Assembly (NCBI RefSeq): GCF_010448835.1
Contig: NZ_CP048409.1
Span: 2,860,001-2,924,000, forward strand
DNA from: Draconibacterium halophilum
GTDB lineage: Bacteria > Bacteroidota > Bacteroidia > Bacteroidales > Prolixibacteraceae
DNA length: 64,000 nt
Direction of reading: 5' to 3'
In this document: piece after piece, positions 27,061 to 36,739 of the stretch
Numbering within the stretch: position 1 is the first letter of the stretch
How the letters are laid out: each line of letters starts with the position of its first letter
Made by a program: the position numbers and the translations under genes
The notes under the pieces: generated by a model
Seen by the model: only the letters and a program-made list of their open reading frames with translations
Databases searched by the model: none
Told to the model about the DNA's origin: nothing

Positions 27061-27934
27061 ATTTCATGTAGTTTTTATAATACTCGGTCTTTTCTTCATC
27101 GCCAAACCGAGCATAAATATTTGCCAGGTAACCGGCATATTCTTTCCCGGGTTTTATTTTCCACAACTTTTTTAAATAAGGTAAAGCCTTTTTGAAATCG
27201 GCAGTTACCAAATCCAGTTCTTTTAAAAGCGAGTTGTAGTTTTTACGGGTTTTGTTTTTGTTGTATTTCGCCATTTCGCGCTCGTACCTGTTTTGTCCGG
27301 CCCAGTAATATTTTTTGGCGTTCCATTCCAGAGCTTCCAGGTGATCTGCATTTTTTTCGAGCAATACATTTGCAAGGCTATCACAAACAGCATCGTGCTC
27401 CAATGCTTTATTTACCGCAAAATAGTTTTCAATGTTGGACTCTTCATTTTTTGAAACGCTATCCATCATTTTCCACACCTTAAGCGCTTTTTCATTCGCA
27501 TCAATTTCAGTGTAGATTTCCAATAAGCGGGCATTTACCTCGTTATATTCAGTTCCATAATTTTCAGTAATATATTCCAGTGCCGATAATTCTTTCGATA
27601 AATTATCCTGTTGTTTATATATAGCTGCCAGTGTTTGATACATACCGACATCGGCATAATTTTTATACCTTGCCTGATCAAACCAACTAATTGCCTGCGC
27701 CAAATTATTAGCTTTAAATGCTGTTTTTGCCGCTTGTGCAAAATCGGCACCTGCTACATCCTCAATATCAGTTGCATTAAAATAACTTGCCCAGGCCGCC
27801 ATTGCCTGCGAAAAATTTCCTGCTGCTTCAAAATTTGTTGCTTCAGTTTTTTGGGTGATAAGTACTTTCGGTGCTCCACATGATGCCAGAAAAACAGCCA
27901 TTGCTGCCACCCATAATAATTTATTTTTAGCCAT
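27059..27934 (-). CDS. TPR-containing lipoprotein
   Basis: 291 aa from the ATG at 27934, which opens a lipoprotein signal (MAKNKLLWVAAMAVFLASC). The mature protein is helical with several TPR-like pairs (AAKTAFKANNLAQAISWFDQA, ADVGMYQTLAAIYKQQDN, PGKEYAGYLANIYARFGDEEK). No catalytic motif. Such lipoproteins are common in Bacteroidota and probably act as periplasmic scaffolds. Function is unknown; there is no operon partner. Confidence 0.82.
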   Translation of the reverse strand: MAKNKLLWVAAMAVFLASCGAPKVLITQKTEATNFEAAGNFSQAMAAWASYFNATDIEDVAGADFAQAAKTAFKANNLAQAISWFDQARYKNYADVGMYQTLAAIYKQQDNLSKELSALEYITENYGTEYNEVNARLLEIYTEIDANEKALKVWKMMDSVSKNEESNIENYFAVNKALEHDAVCDSLANVLLEKNADHLEALEWNAKKYYWAGQNRYEREMAKYNKNKTRKNYNSLLKELDLVTADFKKALPYLKKLWKIKPGKEYAGYLANIYARFGDEEKTEYYKNYMK

Positions 27935-28128
27935 AATTAAATAATTTCGAGGGCCAAAACTAAATAAATTATTGAAAAACACCTTTGATGAAGCGACTTC
28001 TCTACTAATCGTTAACTTGAAATCATCGATTTAAACAGCGTATTTCCATGCTTCGAATTGAGGAAACCGATTTATTTTGCAACCAATGTTTTTTACTATT
28101 GCACTATATATTGATCTGATTAATAGAC

Positions 28129-28962
28129 TTATTGCCCGAAAGCATTGAAAAATTCATCCGTATCCTTAATGCTCTGAATACCCAATATCCAGCAAACTTC
28201 GGAGAGGTCGGAGAAATCAAGACCTCCGCTGGCAATGGCTTCATTATTGTATCTGCCATCTTTGCCGTTGTATTTCAAACCAATTTCAACAGCCAGCCGC
28301 CACAACTTTATTAACTCAGGATCTTGCACTTTCGTTTTCCATGCGCTATAACCCGGAGTTCTAAATCCCGGAGTCCCATTACCTTCGGCATTTCCATCCG
28401 GTATTTTATGGTAATTGCTGTGTGCTTTCACAAAAGCCAGGCTTTTTGCCGAGGTTACATCCTCATTCCAGTCGCTATGTTGCACAATGTGAATTCGTTC
28501 TGCAGTATTAATATCGGGTGTTTCTTTTTGAATGGCTTTTATTAACTCTGCTGAAAAATCAGACTGCCCGGCCTCTGCAATCCAAACACTCCCCCCTTTT
28601 TGCAAACATTCCAGCGTTACATTTTTCATCTCCTCAACCGCTTTTTCTCTGTTCGCATGTGCATCTGACCATCTCTCATCAAACGCTTGCTGAAACAGCT
28701 TATTTGGCGGCACATACAATCCTTCCTGAATACCATATGTACCTGCAACAGCAAAATAATTGACTGCATCAAATTCATGATTGGATAATAAAGTTTTTAA
28801 GGCAGCTGCCGAATGGATATCATCAACATCAGTTTTGCAGTCAAATTGCATTACCAGCAAGTCTTTTTCGGTATTAAATCGTTTTTCGTTGTGCTGCTGG
28901 TTAGCCCATGAAAAATAAGAAGTTAAAATTGAGAGTAAAATAAAAATACAAGCTTGTCTCAT
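28129..28962 (-). CDS. Secreted nucleoside-hydrolase-like protein
   Basis: 277 aa from the ATG at 28962, which opens a signal peptide (MRQACIFILLSILTSYFSWA). The early motif VMQFDCKTDVDDIHSAAAL resembles the Ca2+-binding DTDxGxDDA of inosine/uridine nucleoside hydrolases, but with extra residues between the acidic positions. A later IHIVQHSDWNEDVTS and a C-terminal GLDFSDLSEVCWIL could supply further ligands. The fold is therefore inferred, and the substrate is open. It is isolated from other nucleoside genes, though a ribokinase-family gene and deoC lie elsewhere in the window. Confidence 0.6.
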   Translation of the reverse strand: MRQACIFILLSILTSYFSWANQQHNEKRFNTEKDLLVMQFDCKTDVDDIHSAAALKTLLSNHEFDAVNYFAVAGTYGIQEGLYVPPNKLFQQAFDERWSDAHANREKAVEEMKNVTLECLQKGGSVWIAEAGQSDFSAELIKAIQKETPDINTAERIHIVQHSDWNEDVTSAKSLAFVKAHSNYHKIPDGNAEGNGTPGFRTPGYSAWKTKVQDPELIKLWRLAVEIGLKYNGKDGRYNNEAIASGGLDFSDLSEVCWILGIQSIKDTDEFFNAFGQ

Positions 28963-29103
28963 AATTTGGATTTCTCGTTGGTTATTTTGATTTTTGATAA
29001 AGCTAAACAATAAATAAAAATCTGTACCATTTTTGACCAAAAATAATAGCAATCCATAATTCTTAAAACATAATGTGTTAATTACTTAAACACACAAAAA
29101 TTA

Positions 29104-29781
29104 ATGGAAGAAATAAACACAATATTCCTGTTTGGAATCAAAATCGACGAACCTGTTGTTACACTCACCGATCTTCTTGTTTCGGTGTTGTGTTTTATAT
29201 TTGCTTACAAAATTCACAAGCAAAATAGACCCGAAAAGGTATTTACCTATTTCAAACTTTATTTTTTAATTATGGGAATTGCCACTGCCTTAGGAGGACT
29301 AATCGGTCATGCATTTTTGTATCATTTTAGTTTTTACTGGAAATTACCGGGATGGATAACCAGTATGTTTTCAATAATGTTTGTTGAACGGGCAGCTATT
29401 GAACACACTCGTATTCAACTCTCAAAACAGATTGTAAAGATTTTGGGTATTCTGAATATTGTAGAGTTTCTAACCTTTTTAACGTTAACCATTGTGACAC
29501 TCAATTTTTTTTATGTAGAGTTTCATTCTGGTTATGGTTTAATGTTTATTGTGCTCTCGCTCGAAGGATTTTTATTCATCAAAACACGTAATAAAGCCAG
29601 CAAGTTTATGCTTATTGGAGTGGCATTTGCAGCTGTTGCCGCTTTATTTTTTATGAATGAAATCGTTATACATCAATGGTTCAACCACATTTCTGCCAGT
29701 CATGTTTTAATGGCGGTAGCGGCATGGTTCTTTTATCTGGGAGCCAACAGAATAAATATGCACAACAATCACACTCATTAA
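29104..29781 (+). CDS. Membrane protein of unknown function
   Basis: 225 aa with seven hydrophobic segments and a His-rich C-terminus (MHNNHTH). I do not recognise the family. Several His and acidic residues lie in or next to the helices (GLIGHAFLYHF, MFVERAAIEHTRI, NEIVIHQWFNHISASH). This resembles seven-helix membrane hydrolases (CREST-like) only in a general way. It is followed after 61 bp by the DUF5916 gene on the same strand. Confidence 0.7.
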   Translation: MEEINTIFLFGIKIDEPVVTLTDLLVSVLCFIFAYKIHKQNRPEKVFTYFKLYFLIMGIATALGGLIGHAFLYHFSFYWKLPGWITSMFSIMFVERAAIEHTRIQLSKQIVKILGILNIVEFLTFLTLTIVTLNFFYVEFHSGYGLMFIVLSLEGFLFIKTRNKASKFMLIGVAFAAVAALFFMNEIVIHQWFNHISASHVLMAVAAWFFYLGANRINMHNNHTH

Positions 29782-29842
29782 TTGTAATATTTTTTAGTGT
29801 AACAAAATCTTATTTTGGCAGTCTTATTGAAAAACTATTTCA

Positions 29843-32464
29843 ATGAAAATTGCGACTGTCCTCTTATTCTTTGTATTCATACAAACTATATCTGCACAGG
29901 AAAAACGAACTTACAAAGCGACAACCGCTGATAACCTGAACCTTACTATTAACGGTTTTTTTGACGAGCCGGAATGGCAAAATGCCAACTGGGAAAACGA
30001 TTTTATTCAGCACGAACCTAACGAGGGTAAAGCGCCAACCCGGCAAACAGAATATGCTATTTTATACGATGTCAACAATCTATATGTGGCAATACGTTCG
30101 TTCGATGTTCCGGACAGTATTTCTATGCGAATGACGCGGCGTGATGAAACAGATGGCGATCTTGCCGGCTTATATATCGACTCCTATTTTGACAAACGCA
30201 CCTCTTTTGCATTTATCGTTTCAGCTGCCGGCGTGCGTTCGGATATGGTTAATACCAATGATGGCGATAACGAAGACAGTACCTGGGATCCGATCTGGTA
30301 TACAAAAACATCGGTTACAAACAACGGATGGAATGCAGAAATGCGAATCCCGCTCACCCAGCTTCGATTTGAAGAAAGTGAAGAACAGGTTTGGGGACTA
30401 AATGTATTCCGTTACATTTTTCGGGAGGATGAACTTTCATCGTGGCAACCGATGAAACGCGAAATGGCAGGTTTCACTTCACAATTTGGCATTTTGCGGG
30501 GAATTGAAAATATTAAGCCACAAAACTCACTAAGTTTAACTCCATACATGGTAGCTCGCACCGAACGCTTTGAAAAAGTACCCGAAAATCCATTTCTGAA
30601 AACAGGAAAATCGAATGGTTTTGATGCCGGTTTGGATGCAAAAATAGGCCTCACCAATTACCTTACCATGGACCTTACAATTAACCCCGATTTTGGGCAG
30701 ATTGAAGCCGATCCGTCGCAGGTAAATTTAAGTACGTACGAAACTTTTTTCCGTGAAAAACGACCATTTTTTATCGAAGGAAATAACATACTGTCATACA
30801 AACTTGCTTTTGGCGATGGAGATCAATCCGCCAATAATCTGTTTTACTCACGTCGAATTGGACGTCGTCCAAATTACTCACCCAACTTAGCTGATGATGA
30901 ATATGCCGACACGCCGGACTTTACCAGAATATTAGGGGCTGCAAAAATCACCGGAAAAACAAAAGGTGGTTGGTCGATTGGCTTAATTGAAAGTGTTACT
31001 GCCGAAGAGATAGCAGAAATTAAAGGAATATCAAACAACAAAACTCAGTCGGTTGAGCCTTTAACTAATTATTTTGTAGGTAGAGTACAAAAAGATTTTA
31101 ATGAGGGAAATACCTATATCGGGGGAATGCTTACCGCCGTTAACCGGAATATTAATGATGAACACCTTGAGTTTCTTCATAAAAGTGCATACACCGGAGG
31201 AATTGATTTTGTGCATAAATGGCACAACAAAGACTGGATAATTGATGCCGGGGTTTATTTTAGCCGCGTTGAAGGCAGCAAAGAAGCTTTGCTGAATACT
31301 CAAACTTCTTATTCGCGCATCTATCAGCGTCCTGATGCCGACTATGTCACACTCGATTCAACACGAACCTCGCTGGCAGGAACCGGCGGAAAACTAACCA
31401 TCGGAAAAACAGGTGGAAAATTTAAGTTCGCTGGCATATTTAGCTGGAAATCGCCGGGGTTAGAAATTAATGATATTGGCTACACCCCCGAAGTTGATGA
31501 AATTATGCAGGCCTTTTGGGCTGGATATCGCTGGTACGAACCCTTTTCTATTTTCAGAAGTATGGGGCTTAATTTTAATCAGTGGAACAATTATGATTTT
31601 GGTGGAGATTTACTCGGGGCAGGTGGTAACATTAACGGACATGTACAGTTTAAAAATTTTTGGAATGCATTTTCAAGTGTAAATATAAACGGCGAGCAGC
31701 TTTCGCATTCAGCTTTGCGAGGTGGCCCTTCAATGAAACTTCCCGGAAACCACAGCTTTTATGCCGGTATTTTCTCAAACCCACAGAAAAAGTTCACCTA
31801 TGGTGCCGATGGAGGAATGAACTGGAGTAATGAAAAAGATTTCTTCTCGAGTAAAAGTTTTGAAGTAGAATTTGGGTATCGCCCAATAAAAGCCATGCAA
31901 ATTGAAATTAGCCCAGAATACGGTGTAAGTGATAACAAACTTCAATACATCACCCAACAAGACTATCGGAACGACAAACGTTATATAATGGGTAGCATTA
32001 AACGCAAAACATTCAGCACCTCCATTCGAATAAATTATAACATCACTCCCGATCTTACCGTGCAGTTTTGGGGCCAGCCTTTTATTGCAACCGGCGATTA
32101 TGATGATTTCAAATACATTACAGTTAGTAAAGCTCCTGAAATTACTGATCGATATTCCTTGTACTCAAGCGAACAGATTAGTTATGATGTCGAAAACTGC
32201 GTTTATAACATTTTTGAATCGACGAGTGGAGAACCCAGTTACAGCTTCGACAATCCTGATTTTAATGTAAAAGAATTTCTCTCAAACCTGGTAGTTCGAT
32301 GGGAATATCGACCGGGATCGATGATTTACCTGGTATGGTCGCAAAACCGCGAAGCGTACAACAACATGGGTAAATTTGAATTTAGTAACGACATTAATGA
32401 TCTATTTGATCAGAAATCTCATAACATCTTCCTTGTGAAATTTTCGTATCGCATTGGAAGATAA
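29843..32464 (+). CDS. DUF5916 outer-membrane protein with CBM9-like N-terminal domain
   Basis: 873 aa with a signal peptide (MKIATVLLFFVFIQTISAQ). Residues about 35-220 form a CBM9-like beta-sandwich (LTINGFFDEPEWQNANW, TSVTNNGWNAEMRIPLTQLRF). The rest is a DUF5916 domain (PDFGQIEADPSQVNLSTYETFF, REKRPFFIEG) with a repetitive beta-strand pattern ending in an aromatic-rich FSYRIGR, as in outer-membrane barrels. The family is frequent in marine Bacteroidota and of unknown function. It is followed by a bidirectional terminator shared with the GH3 gene. Confidence 0.88.
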   Translation: MKIATVLLFFVFIQTISAQEKRTYKATTADNLNLTINGFFDEPEWQNANWENDFIQHEPNEGKAPTRQTEYAILYDVNNLYVAIRSFDVPDSISMRMTRRDETDGDLAGLYIDSYFDKRTSFAFIVSAAGVRSDMVNTNDGDNEDSTWDPIWYTKTSVTNNGWNAEMRIPLTQLRFEESEEQVWGLNVFRYIFREDELSSWQPMKREMAGFTSQFGILRGIENIKPQNSLSLTPYMVARTERFEKVPENPFLKTGKSNGFDAGLDAKIGLTNYLTMDLTINPDFGQIEADPSQVNLSTYETFFREKRPFFIEGNNILSYKLAFGDGDQSANNLFYSRRIGRRPNYSPNLADDEYADTPDFTRILGAAKITGKTKGGWSIGLIESVTAEEIAEIKGISNNKTQSVEPLTNYFVGRVQKDFNEGNTYIGGMLTAVNRNINDEHLEFLHKSAYTGGIDFVHKWHNKDWIIDAGVYFSRVEGSKEALLNTQTSYSRIYQRPDADYVTLDSTRTSLAGTGGKLTIGKTGGKFKFAGIFSWKSPGLEINDIGYTPEVDEIMQAFWAGYRWYEPFSIFRSMGLNFNQWNNYDFGGDLLGAGGNINGHVQFKNFWNAFSSVNINGEQLSHSALRGGPSMKLPGNHSFYAGIFSNPQKKFTYGADGGMNWSNEKDFFSSKSFEVEFGYRPIKAMQIEISPEYGVSDNKLQYITQQDYRNDKRYIMGSIKRKTFSTSIRINYNITPDLTVQFWGQPFIATGDYDDFKYITVSKAPEITDRYSLYSSEQISYDVENCVYNIFESTSGEPSYSFDNPDFNVKEFLSNLVVRWEYRPGSMIYLVWSQNREAYNNMGKFEFSNDINDLFDQKSHNIFLVKFSYRIGR

Positions 32465-32487
32465 ATTACTATGCGAAGGGTAATAAA

Positions 32488-32524
32488 AAAGGCCGTTTCC
32501 AGAGAAGTTCCTGAAACGGCCTTT
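32488..32524. terminator. Bidirectional terminator, DUF5916 (+) / GH3 (-)
   Basis: AAAGGCCGTTTC / GAAACGGCCTTT, a perfect 12-bp stem with a 13-nt loop between convergent genes. Confidence 0.8.
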
Positions 32525-32544
32525 ACTATTTATGAACGACGTTC

Positions 32545-35157
32545 TTAATCCATGAAAGTTTTTTCTCCTTTCAGTTCAATTGTTTTTGAAACACCATTTA
32601 ATCCTTTTCCTGCAGGTTGACTTCCTCCAACAAAAAGAGTAAAATCTCCTGGTTCAATAACCCTTTTATCATCTACGCCAATAATTGAAAACTGACGGGG
32701 CTGTAGAACAAACTTTACCGTTTTTGTTTCGCCCGGTTCCAAAGCAATACGCTGAAATCCCTCCAACTGGTATTTCGGACGTAATGTTGATGCGACTACA
32801 TCTGTTAAATACAATTGCACAACCTCTTCGCCTTTTTCCTGTCCCGAATTGGTGACTTTTGTACTTATTTCAATGACATTTCCAATTTTGGCCTTTTTAT
32901 CCAGTTTCAAATCTGAATAAGTAAATGATGTATAACTTAAACCATAGCCAAACGGATAAAGCGGCTCACCATTAAAGTATTTATACGTACGGTTATCCAT
33001 ATCATAATTTTCGAACGAAGGCAACTGATCAACTGATTTGTAATAGGTAACCGGCAGTCGTCCTGCGGGATTGTAATCGCCCATTAGAACATCGGCAACA
33101 GCATTTCCTCCCTCCTGCCCCGGATATCCGGCAGAAAGAATTGCGTCCAGGTTTTCATCAGCCCAGTTAACAGCCAACGCACTTCCGTTTAATAAAACCA
33201 GAATTACCGGTTTACCGGTTGCTTCAACAGCTTTCATAAGTTCGCGTTGTGTTGCAGGAAGTTTTAAATGTGTGCGGTCTCCACCTTCAAAACCATCCAC
33301 TTCTATTGGCATTTCTTCACCTTCAAGACGTTGAGAAAGCCCCAGTACCAACACCACAGCATCGGCTTTTTGAGCCACTTCTACTGCTTCCTCTTTCATA
33401 TTTTGGTTAGGCATGGCCCACAAAAGCTTTGCATCACCATCACCTTCATCGTTGGCATACTCGTATACAAACTTATACTTTTTACCGGCTTCCATTTTCA
33501 CGCCTTTCTCATGATGAAAAGCATGATGTTCTGAGTTATGATTTAATATTTTTTCTCCTTCCAGCCAAATATCGAGTTTTGGCATTCCCCAGCAGCCAAT
33601 TCTATACTCTCCCGAAACCGGCGGTACAATGTACCCTGTCCAACGCACACTAAAATCATCGTCGTTTAATTCCGCTGTCGGCGCTCCCGATTCCCAATAG
33701 AAATCAATATTTTTATCAATTCTGGAAAAAGCAGCTTCACCCTCCAGTTTTGCATTATTAAAATACTCACCTTTTACTCCTTGTGTGCCTTTTTCAGTTT
33801 GTAAAAATTCAGAAGGGATAGCACGAAGGTTACTTATTCCATTTGCCAAATGACTTCCTTCGGCATATAAAATAGTTGTATTCGATAATTTATTTTGTAA
33901 TCCCTTAAGTACTGTGACCGGATTTTTTGCAATCCCATTGTAATTTCCAACCAGCGACTCCCAGTTATCAGCATTGGGGCCAATAACAGCAAGCGTTTTA
34001 ATGTCGGTTGAAAGCGGTAATGTGTTATCCTTATTTTTAAGTAAAACAATACTTTTGCGGGCGGCTTCCAGTGCAAGTCTATTATTTTCTGCTGAAGTAT
34101 TAACCGAAAATGGAATTTGTGCATAAGCCACATCTTCTTTAGGATCGAACATTCCCAGTTTAAAACGGGCTTTAAACAGCCGTTTTACAGCCACATCAAT
34201 TTCTTTTTCAGTTATCAATCCGCGTTCTACTGCCTCGATAAGATGACGATATGAATTTCCACAATTTAAATCAGTACCGGCTTTAACCGCAACTGCCGAT
34301 GCCTCTGCAGCATCTTCCGAGTAGTCCTGAAAAGTGTAAAAGTCGGAAATGGCCCAACAATCAGAAACAATGTATCCATCAAATCCCCAATCGTTGCGAA
34401 GAATACTATATAACTCGTTGCTGGCACAACACGGAACGCCTTTAAATTGATTATACGCTCCCATTACCGAATAAGCGCCTCCGTCTTTTATTAACATCCG
34501 GAATGCAGGTAAATAGGTTTCGTGTAAATCACGTTCGCTTACCAATGCGTTGAATTCATGACGCAAAGGTTCCGGCCCCGAATGTACCGCATAATGTTTG
34601 GCTGTAGCAACCACTTTCAGGTACTTCGGATCATCGCCCTGAAGTCCTTTTACAAACTCAGTTCCCAGAATTCCGGTGAGAAACGGATCTTCGCCATAAG
34701 TTTCATGTCCTCGTCCCCAGCGCGGATCACGGAAAATATTTATGTTAGGCGACCAAAAAGTAAGTCCCTGGTATATTCCCCGTTTATCACGACGAACAAA
34801 CTCATGGTGTTTTGCCCGTGCTTCATCTGAAATAGCTACTGCTACCCGGTTAACTAAATCGGTATCCCACGAGGCCGCAATACTTATCGATTGTGGAAAA
34901 ACGGTTGCATAACCGGCCCTGGCAACACCGTGTAAACACTCGTTCCACCAGTTGTATTCGGGCACCTGCAAACGTTCAATCGCTTGTGAAGTGTACTCCA
35001 GTTGATCAACTTTTTCCTGAAGTGTCATTTGCGATACCAGCATATCAACACGCTCTTCCGTAGGAAGCGATGGGTCTAAGAAGTCGAGATTTTCATTTTG
35101 CGCATATAGACTAAACGCACAAAAAATTAGGATTAGGTTTAAAATTGATTTTTTCAT
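32545..35157 (-). CDS. GH3 glycosidase with PA14 insert, xylosidase-like
   Basis: 870 aa with a signal peptide (MKKSILNLILIFCAFSLYAQ). The N-terminal GH3 barrel has WWNECLHGVAR (70-80), the conserved KHY and the nucleophile Asp266 in IVSDCWAI. The WNECLHG pattern is typical of the beta-xylosidase/alpha-arabinofuranosidase branch. A PA14-like domain (about 455-590; GVKGEYFNNAKLEGEAAF, DIWLEGEKIL) is inserted in the second GH3 domain, and a C-terminal fibronectin-like domain follows (about 760-860). It releases terminal sugars from plant or algal oligosaccharides in the periplasm. Confidence 0.92.
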   Translation of the reverse strand: MKKSILNLILIFCAFSLYAQNENLDFLDPSLPTEERVDMLVSQMTLQEKVDQLEYTSQAIERLQVPEYNWWNECLHGVARAGYATVFPQSISIAASWDTDLVNRVAVAISDEARAKHHEFVRRDKRGIYQGLTFWSPNINIFRDPRWGRGHETYGEDPFLTGILGTEFVKGLQGDDPKYLKVVATAKHYAVHSGPEPLRHEFNALVSERDLHETYLPAFRMLIKDGGAYSVMGAYNQFKGVPCCASNELYSILRNDWGFDGYIVSDCWAISDFYTFQDYSEDAAEASAVAVKAGTDLNCGNSYRHLIEAVERGLITEKEIDVAVKRLFKARFKLGMFDPKEDVAYAQIPFSVNTSAENNRLALEAARKSIVLLKNKDNTLPLSTDIKTLAVIGPNADNWESLVGNYNGIAKNPVTVLKGLQNKLSNTTILYAEGSHLANGISNLRAIPSEFLQTEKGTQGVKGEYFNNAKLEGEAAFSRIDKNIDFYWESGAPTAELNDDDFSVRWTGYIVPPVSGEYRIGCWGMPKLDIWLEGEKILNHNSEHHAFHHEKGVKMEAGKKYKFVYEYANDEGDGDAKLLWAMPNQNMKEEAVEVAQKADAVVLVLGLSQRLEGEEMPIEVDGFEGGDRTHLKLPATQRELMKAVEATGKPVILVLLNGSALAVNWADENLDAILSAGYPGQEGGNAVADVLMGDYNPAGRLPVTYYKSVDQLPSFENYDMDNRTYKYFNGEPLYPFGYGLSYTSFTYSDLKLDKKAKIGNVIEISTKVTNSGQEKGEEVVQLYLTDVVASTLRPKYQLEGFQRIALEPGETKTVKFVLQPRQFSIIGVDDKRVIEPGDFTLFVGGSQPAGKGLNGVSKTIELKGEKTFMD

Positions 35158-35291
35158 CTGTTTATAATTGTTCTTTTAGTTGGTGACAGACACAACACGC
35201 ATGCACTGTTTTTATAAGTTTCTGAAAATTTTATTACATGCCCGTTTCATTCTAGAAATTGCTATTCTGTTCTATTCTGCGTAAAAGATTA

Positions 35292-35299
35292 CAAATATA
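35292..35299 (-). promoter_or_regulatory. -7 element of the GH3 gene
   Basis: TATATTTG on the minus strand, about 135 bp before the start codon. No clear -33 box. Confidence 0.35.
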
Positions 35300-35420
35300 C
35301 GACTAATTGAATAATTTGCTTTCTAAAAAAAGATACTTCTCTTTTAATGATAGATAAATTTCATTTTCACCCCTTTTCGTTTGATTGCTTACCTTTGCAA
35401 TTGCATAAAATGTAAAAAAT

Positions 35421-35933
35421 ATGGATTATACAGCATACAAAACATTACAAAACGACATTGACGAACTATCAGGAAAACTTGAGAGGCAACACAAAAAGCA
35501 TATGAAATGCAAAGCAGGCTGCGACCTGTGTTGTATGGATTACAGCATCTTTCCGGTAGAATTTTACAGCATTGTTAAAGCCTTACAAAAACGTAAAAAC
35601 AAACCTAATATTAACACGAAAAACGATGAATCAAGCTGTATTTTTCTGAACGACCACAAATGTGAGATCTATGCTGAACGACCAATAATATGTCGTACTC
35701 ACGGTCTTCCATTATTATACATGAACGAAGATAATGGATGGGAATTATCGGCTTGCGAACTTAATTTTACCGAATTTGACATGGAGGATTTTGCTGAAGA
35801 GAACACATTTCCGCAAGATAAATTCAACAGTAAATTGTTTTTATTGAATAAAGAATTCATTACTAAGAGCAAGTCAACAAATTACTCGGAGTTTGATTTA
35901 ATTCCAATAAAAGAAATAGCAAAACATATTTAA
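35421..35933 (+). CDS. YkgJ family cysteine cluster protein
   Basis: 170 aa. The four Cys characteristic of YkgJ/CxxCxxCC proteins are present: MKCKAGCDLCC near residue 35 and CIFLNDHKCEIYAERPIICRTHG near residue 75. This gives a probable Zn or Fe-S binding site. A TACCTTTG -7-like element lies at 35390-35397. The next gene (DsrE family) starts 11 bp downstream, so they are likely one operon. Function is not established for the family. Confidence 0.85.
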   Translation: MDYTAYKTLQNDIDELSGKLERQHKKHMKCKAGCDLCCMDYSIFPVEFYSIVKALQKRKNKPNINTKNDESSCIFLNDHKCEIYAERPIICRTHGLPLLYMNEDNGWELSACELNFTEFDMEDFAEENTFPQDKFNSKLFLLNKEFITKSKSTNYSEFDLIPIKEIAKHI

Positions 35934-35944
35934 AACCTAAGATT

Positions 35945-36364
35945 ATGAAACGTAATTTTCTACTTTTACTTTTAACCTTGCTTTGCAGCGTGGCAATGGC
36001 AACAAATAACAAATCGATGGAAGAAAATAAAAATAAATTGGCGGTACTGTGGACTAGCGGCGATCCGGAAGTGGCAGAAAAAATGGCATTTATGTACACC
36101 TACAATGCCAAAAAGCAAGGATGGTTTGATGAAGTAGTTCTTATTATTTGGGGACCATCGTCGAAACTAGCAGCTGAAAATGAGATGATTCAGGATTACA
36201 TTAAAAAGATGCAGGAAATAGGTATTAAAACAGAAGCCTGTTTATACTGTGCAAAAATGTATGACGTTGACGAGAAACTTACCAAACTAGGTGTGGATGT
36301 AAAAGGCATGGGAGTTCCACTTTCGGAATATTTAAAGGACGGATGGAAAACGTTAAGCCTGTAA
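35945..36364 (+). CDS. Secreted DsrE family protein
   Basis: 139 aa with a signal peptide (MKRNFLLLLLTLLCSVAMA). The DsrE-like domain follows (KLAVLWTSGDPEVAEKMAFMY, VVLIIWGPSSKLAAENEMIQ) with a Cys pair in TEACLYCAKMY (about residues 98-101), the place where DsrE/TusD-type proteins carry a sulfur-binding Cys. A role in periplasmic sulfur handling is possible. It is co-oriented with the YkgJ gene 11 bp upstream and ends at a terminator. Confidence 0.82.
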   Translation: MKRNFLLLLLTLLCSVAMATNNKSMEENKNKLAVLWTSGDPEVAEKMAFMYTYNAKKQGWFDEVVLIIWGPSSKLAAENEMIQDYIKKMQEIGIKTEACLYCAKMYDVDEKLTKLGVDVKGMGVPLSEYLKDGWKTLSL

Positions 36365-36372
36365 CAAAGACT

Positions 36373-36407
36373 AAAAAAAGCATCCACCAACAGATGGATG
36401 CTTTTTT
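36373..36407. terminator. Terminator after the DsrE gene
   Basis: AAAAAAAGCATCCA / TGGATGCTTTTTT hairpin, usable on both strands; it also precedes the end of the DUF2795 gene. Confidence 0.8.
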
Positions 36408-36425
36408 AGTATCATTTCTTAATGC

Positions 36426-36647
36426 TTAGTATTCGTCTTCATTAAAAAAGAAATCATCTTTGCTCGGATAATCCGGCCAAATATCCTCAATACTTTCATA
36501 CATCTCACCTTCGTCTTCAATTTCCTGAAGGTTTTCGATTACCTCAAGTGGAGCGCCTGAACGTATTGCATAATCAATTAATTCGTCCTTTGTTGCCGGC
36601 CACGGTGCATCTTCTAACTTCGATGCTAATTCCAGAGTCCAATACAT
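36426..36647 (-). CDS. DUF2795 family small acidic protein
   Basis: 73 aa: MYWTLELASKLEDAPWPATK, then DELIDYAIRSGAPLEVIENLQEI and an acidic tail. DUF2795 proteins are short, of unknown function, and widespread in Bacteroidota. The strongly acidic composition (pI clearly low) is seen. Its neighbour on the same strand is the adenosyltransferase gene 92 bp upstream. Confidence 0.85.
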   Translation of the reverse strand: MYWTLELASKLEDAPWPATKDELIDYAIRSGAPLEVIENLQEIEDEGEMYESIEDIWPDYPSKDDFFFNEDEY

Positions 36648-36739
36648 GTGTCTATAGTTTTATGTGGTTAAACTCGATTTTTACTTTGGCGCGAATATAG
36701 TAAAAATTAGACACGAATAAACTTTCCTGAAAAAAAATA

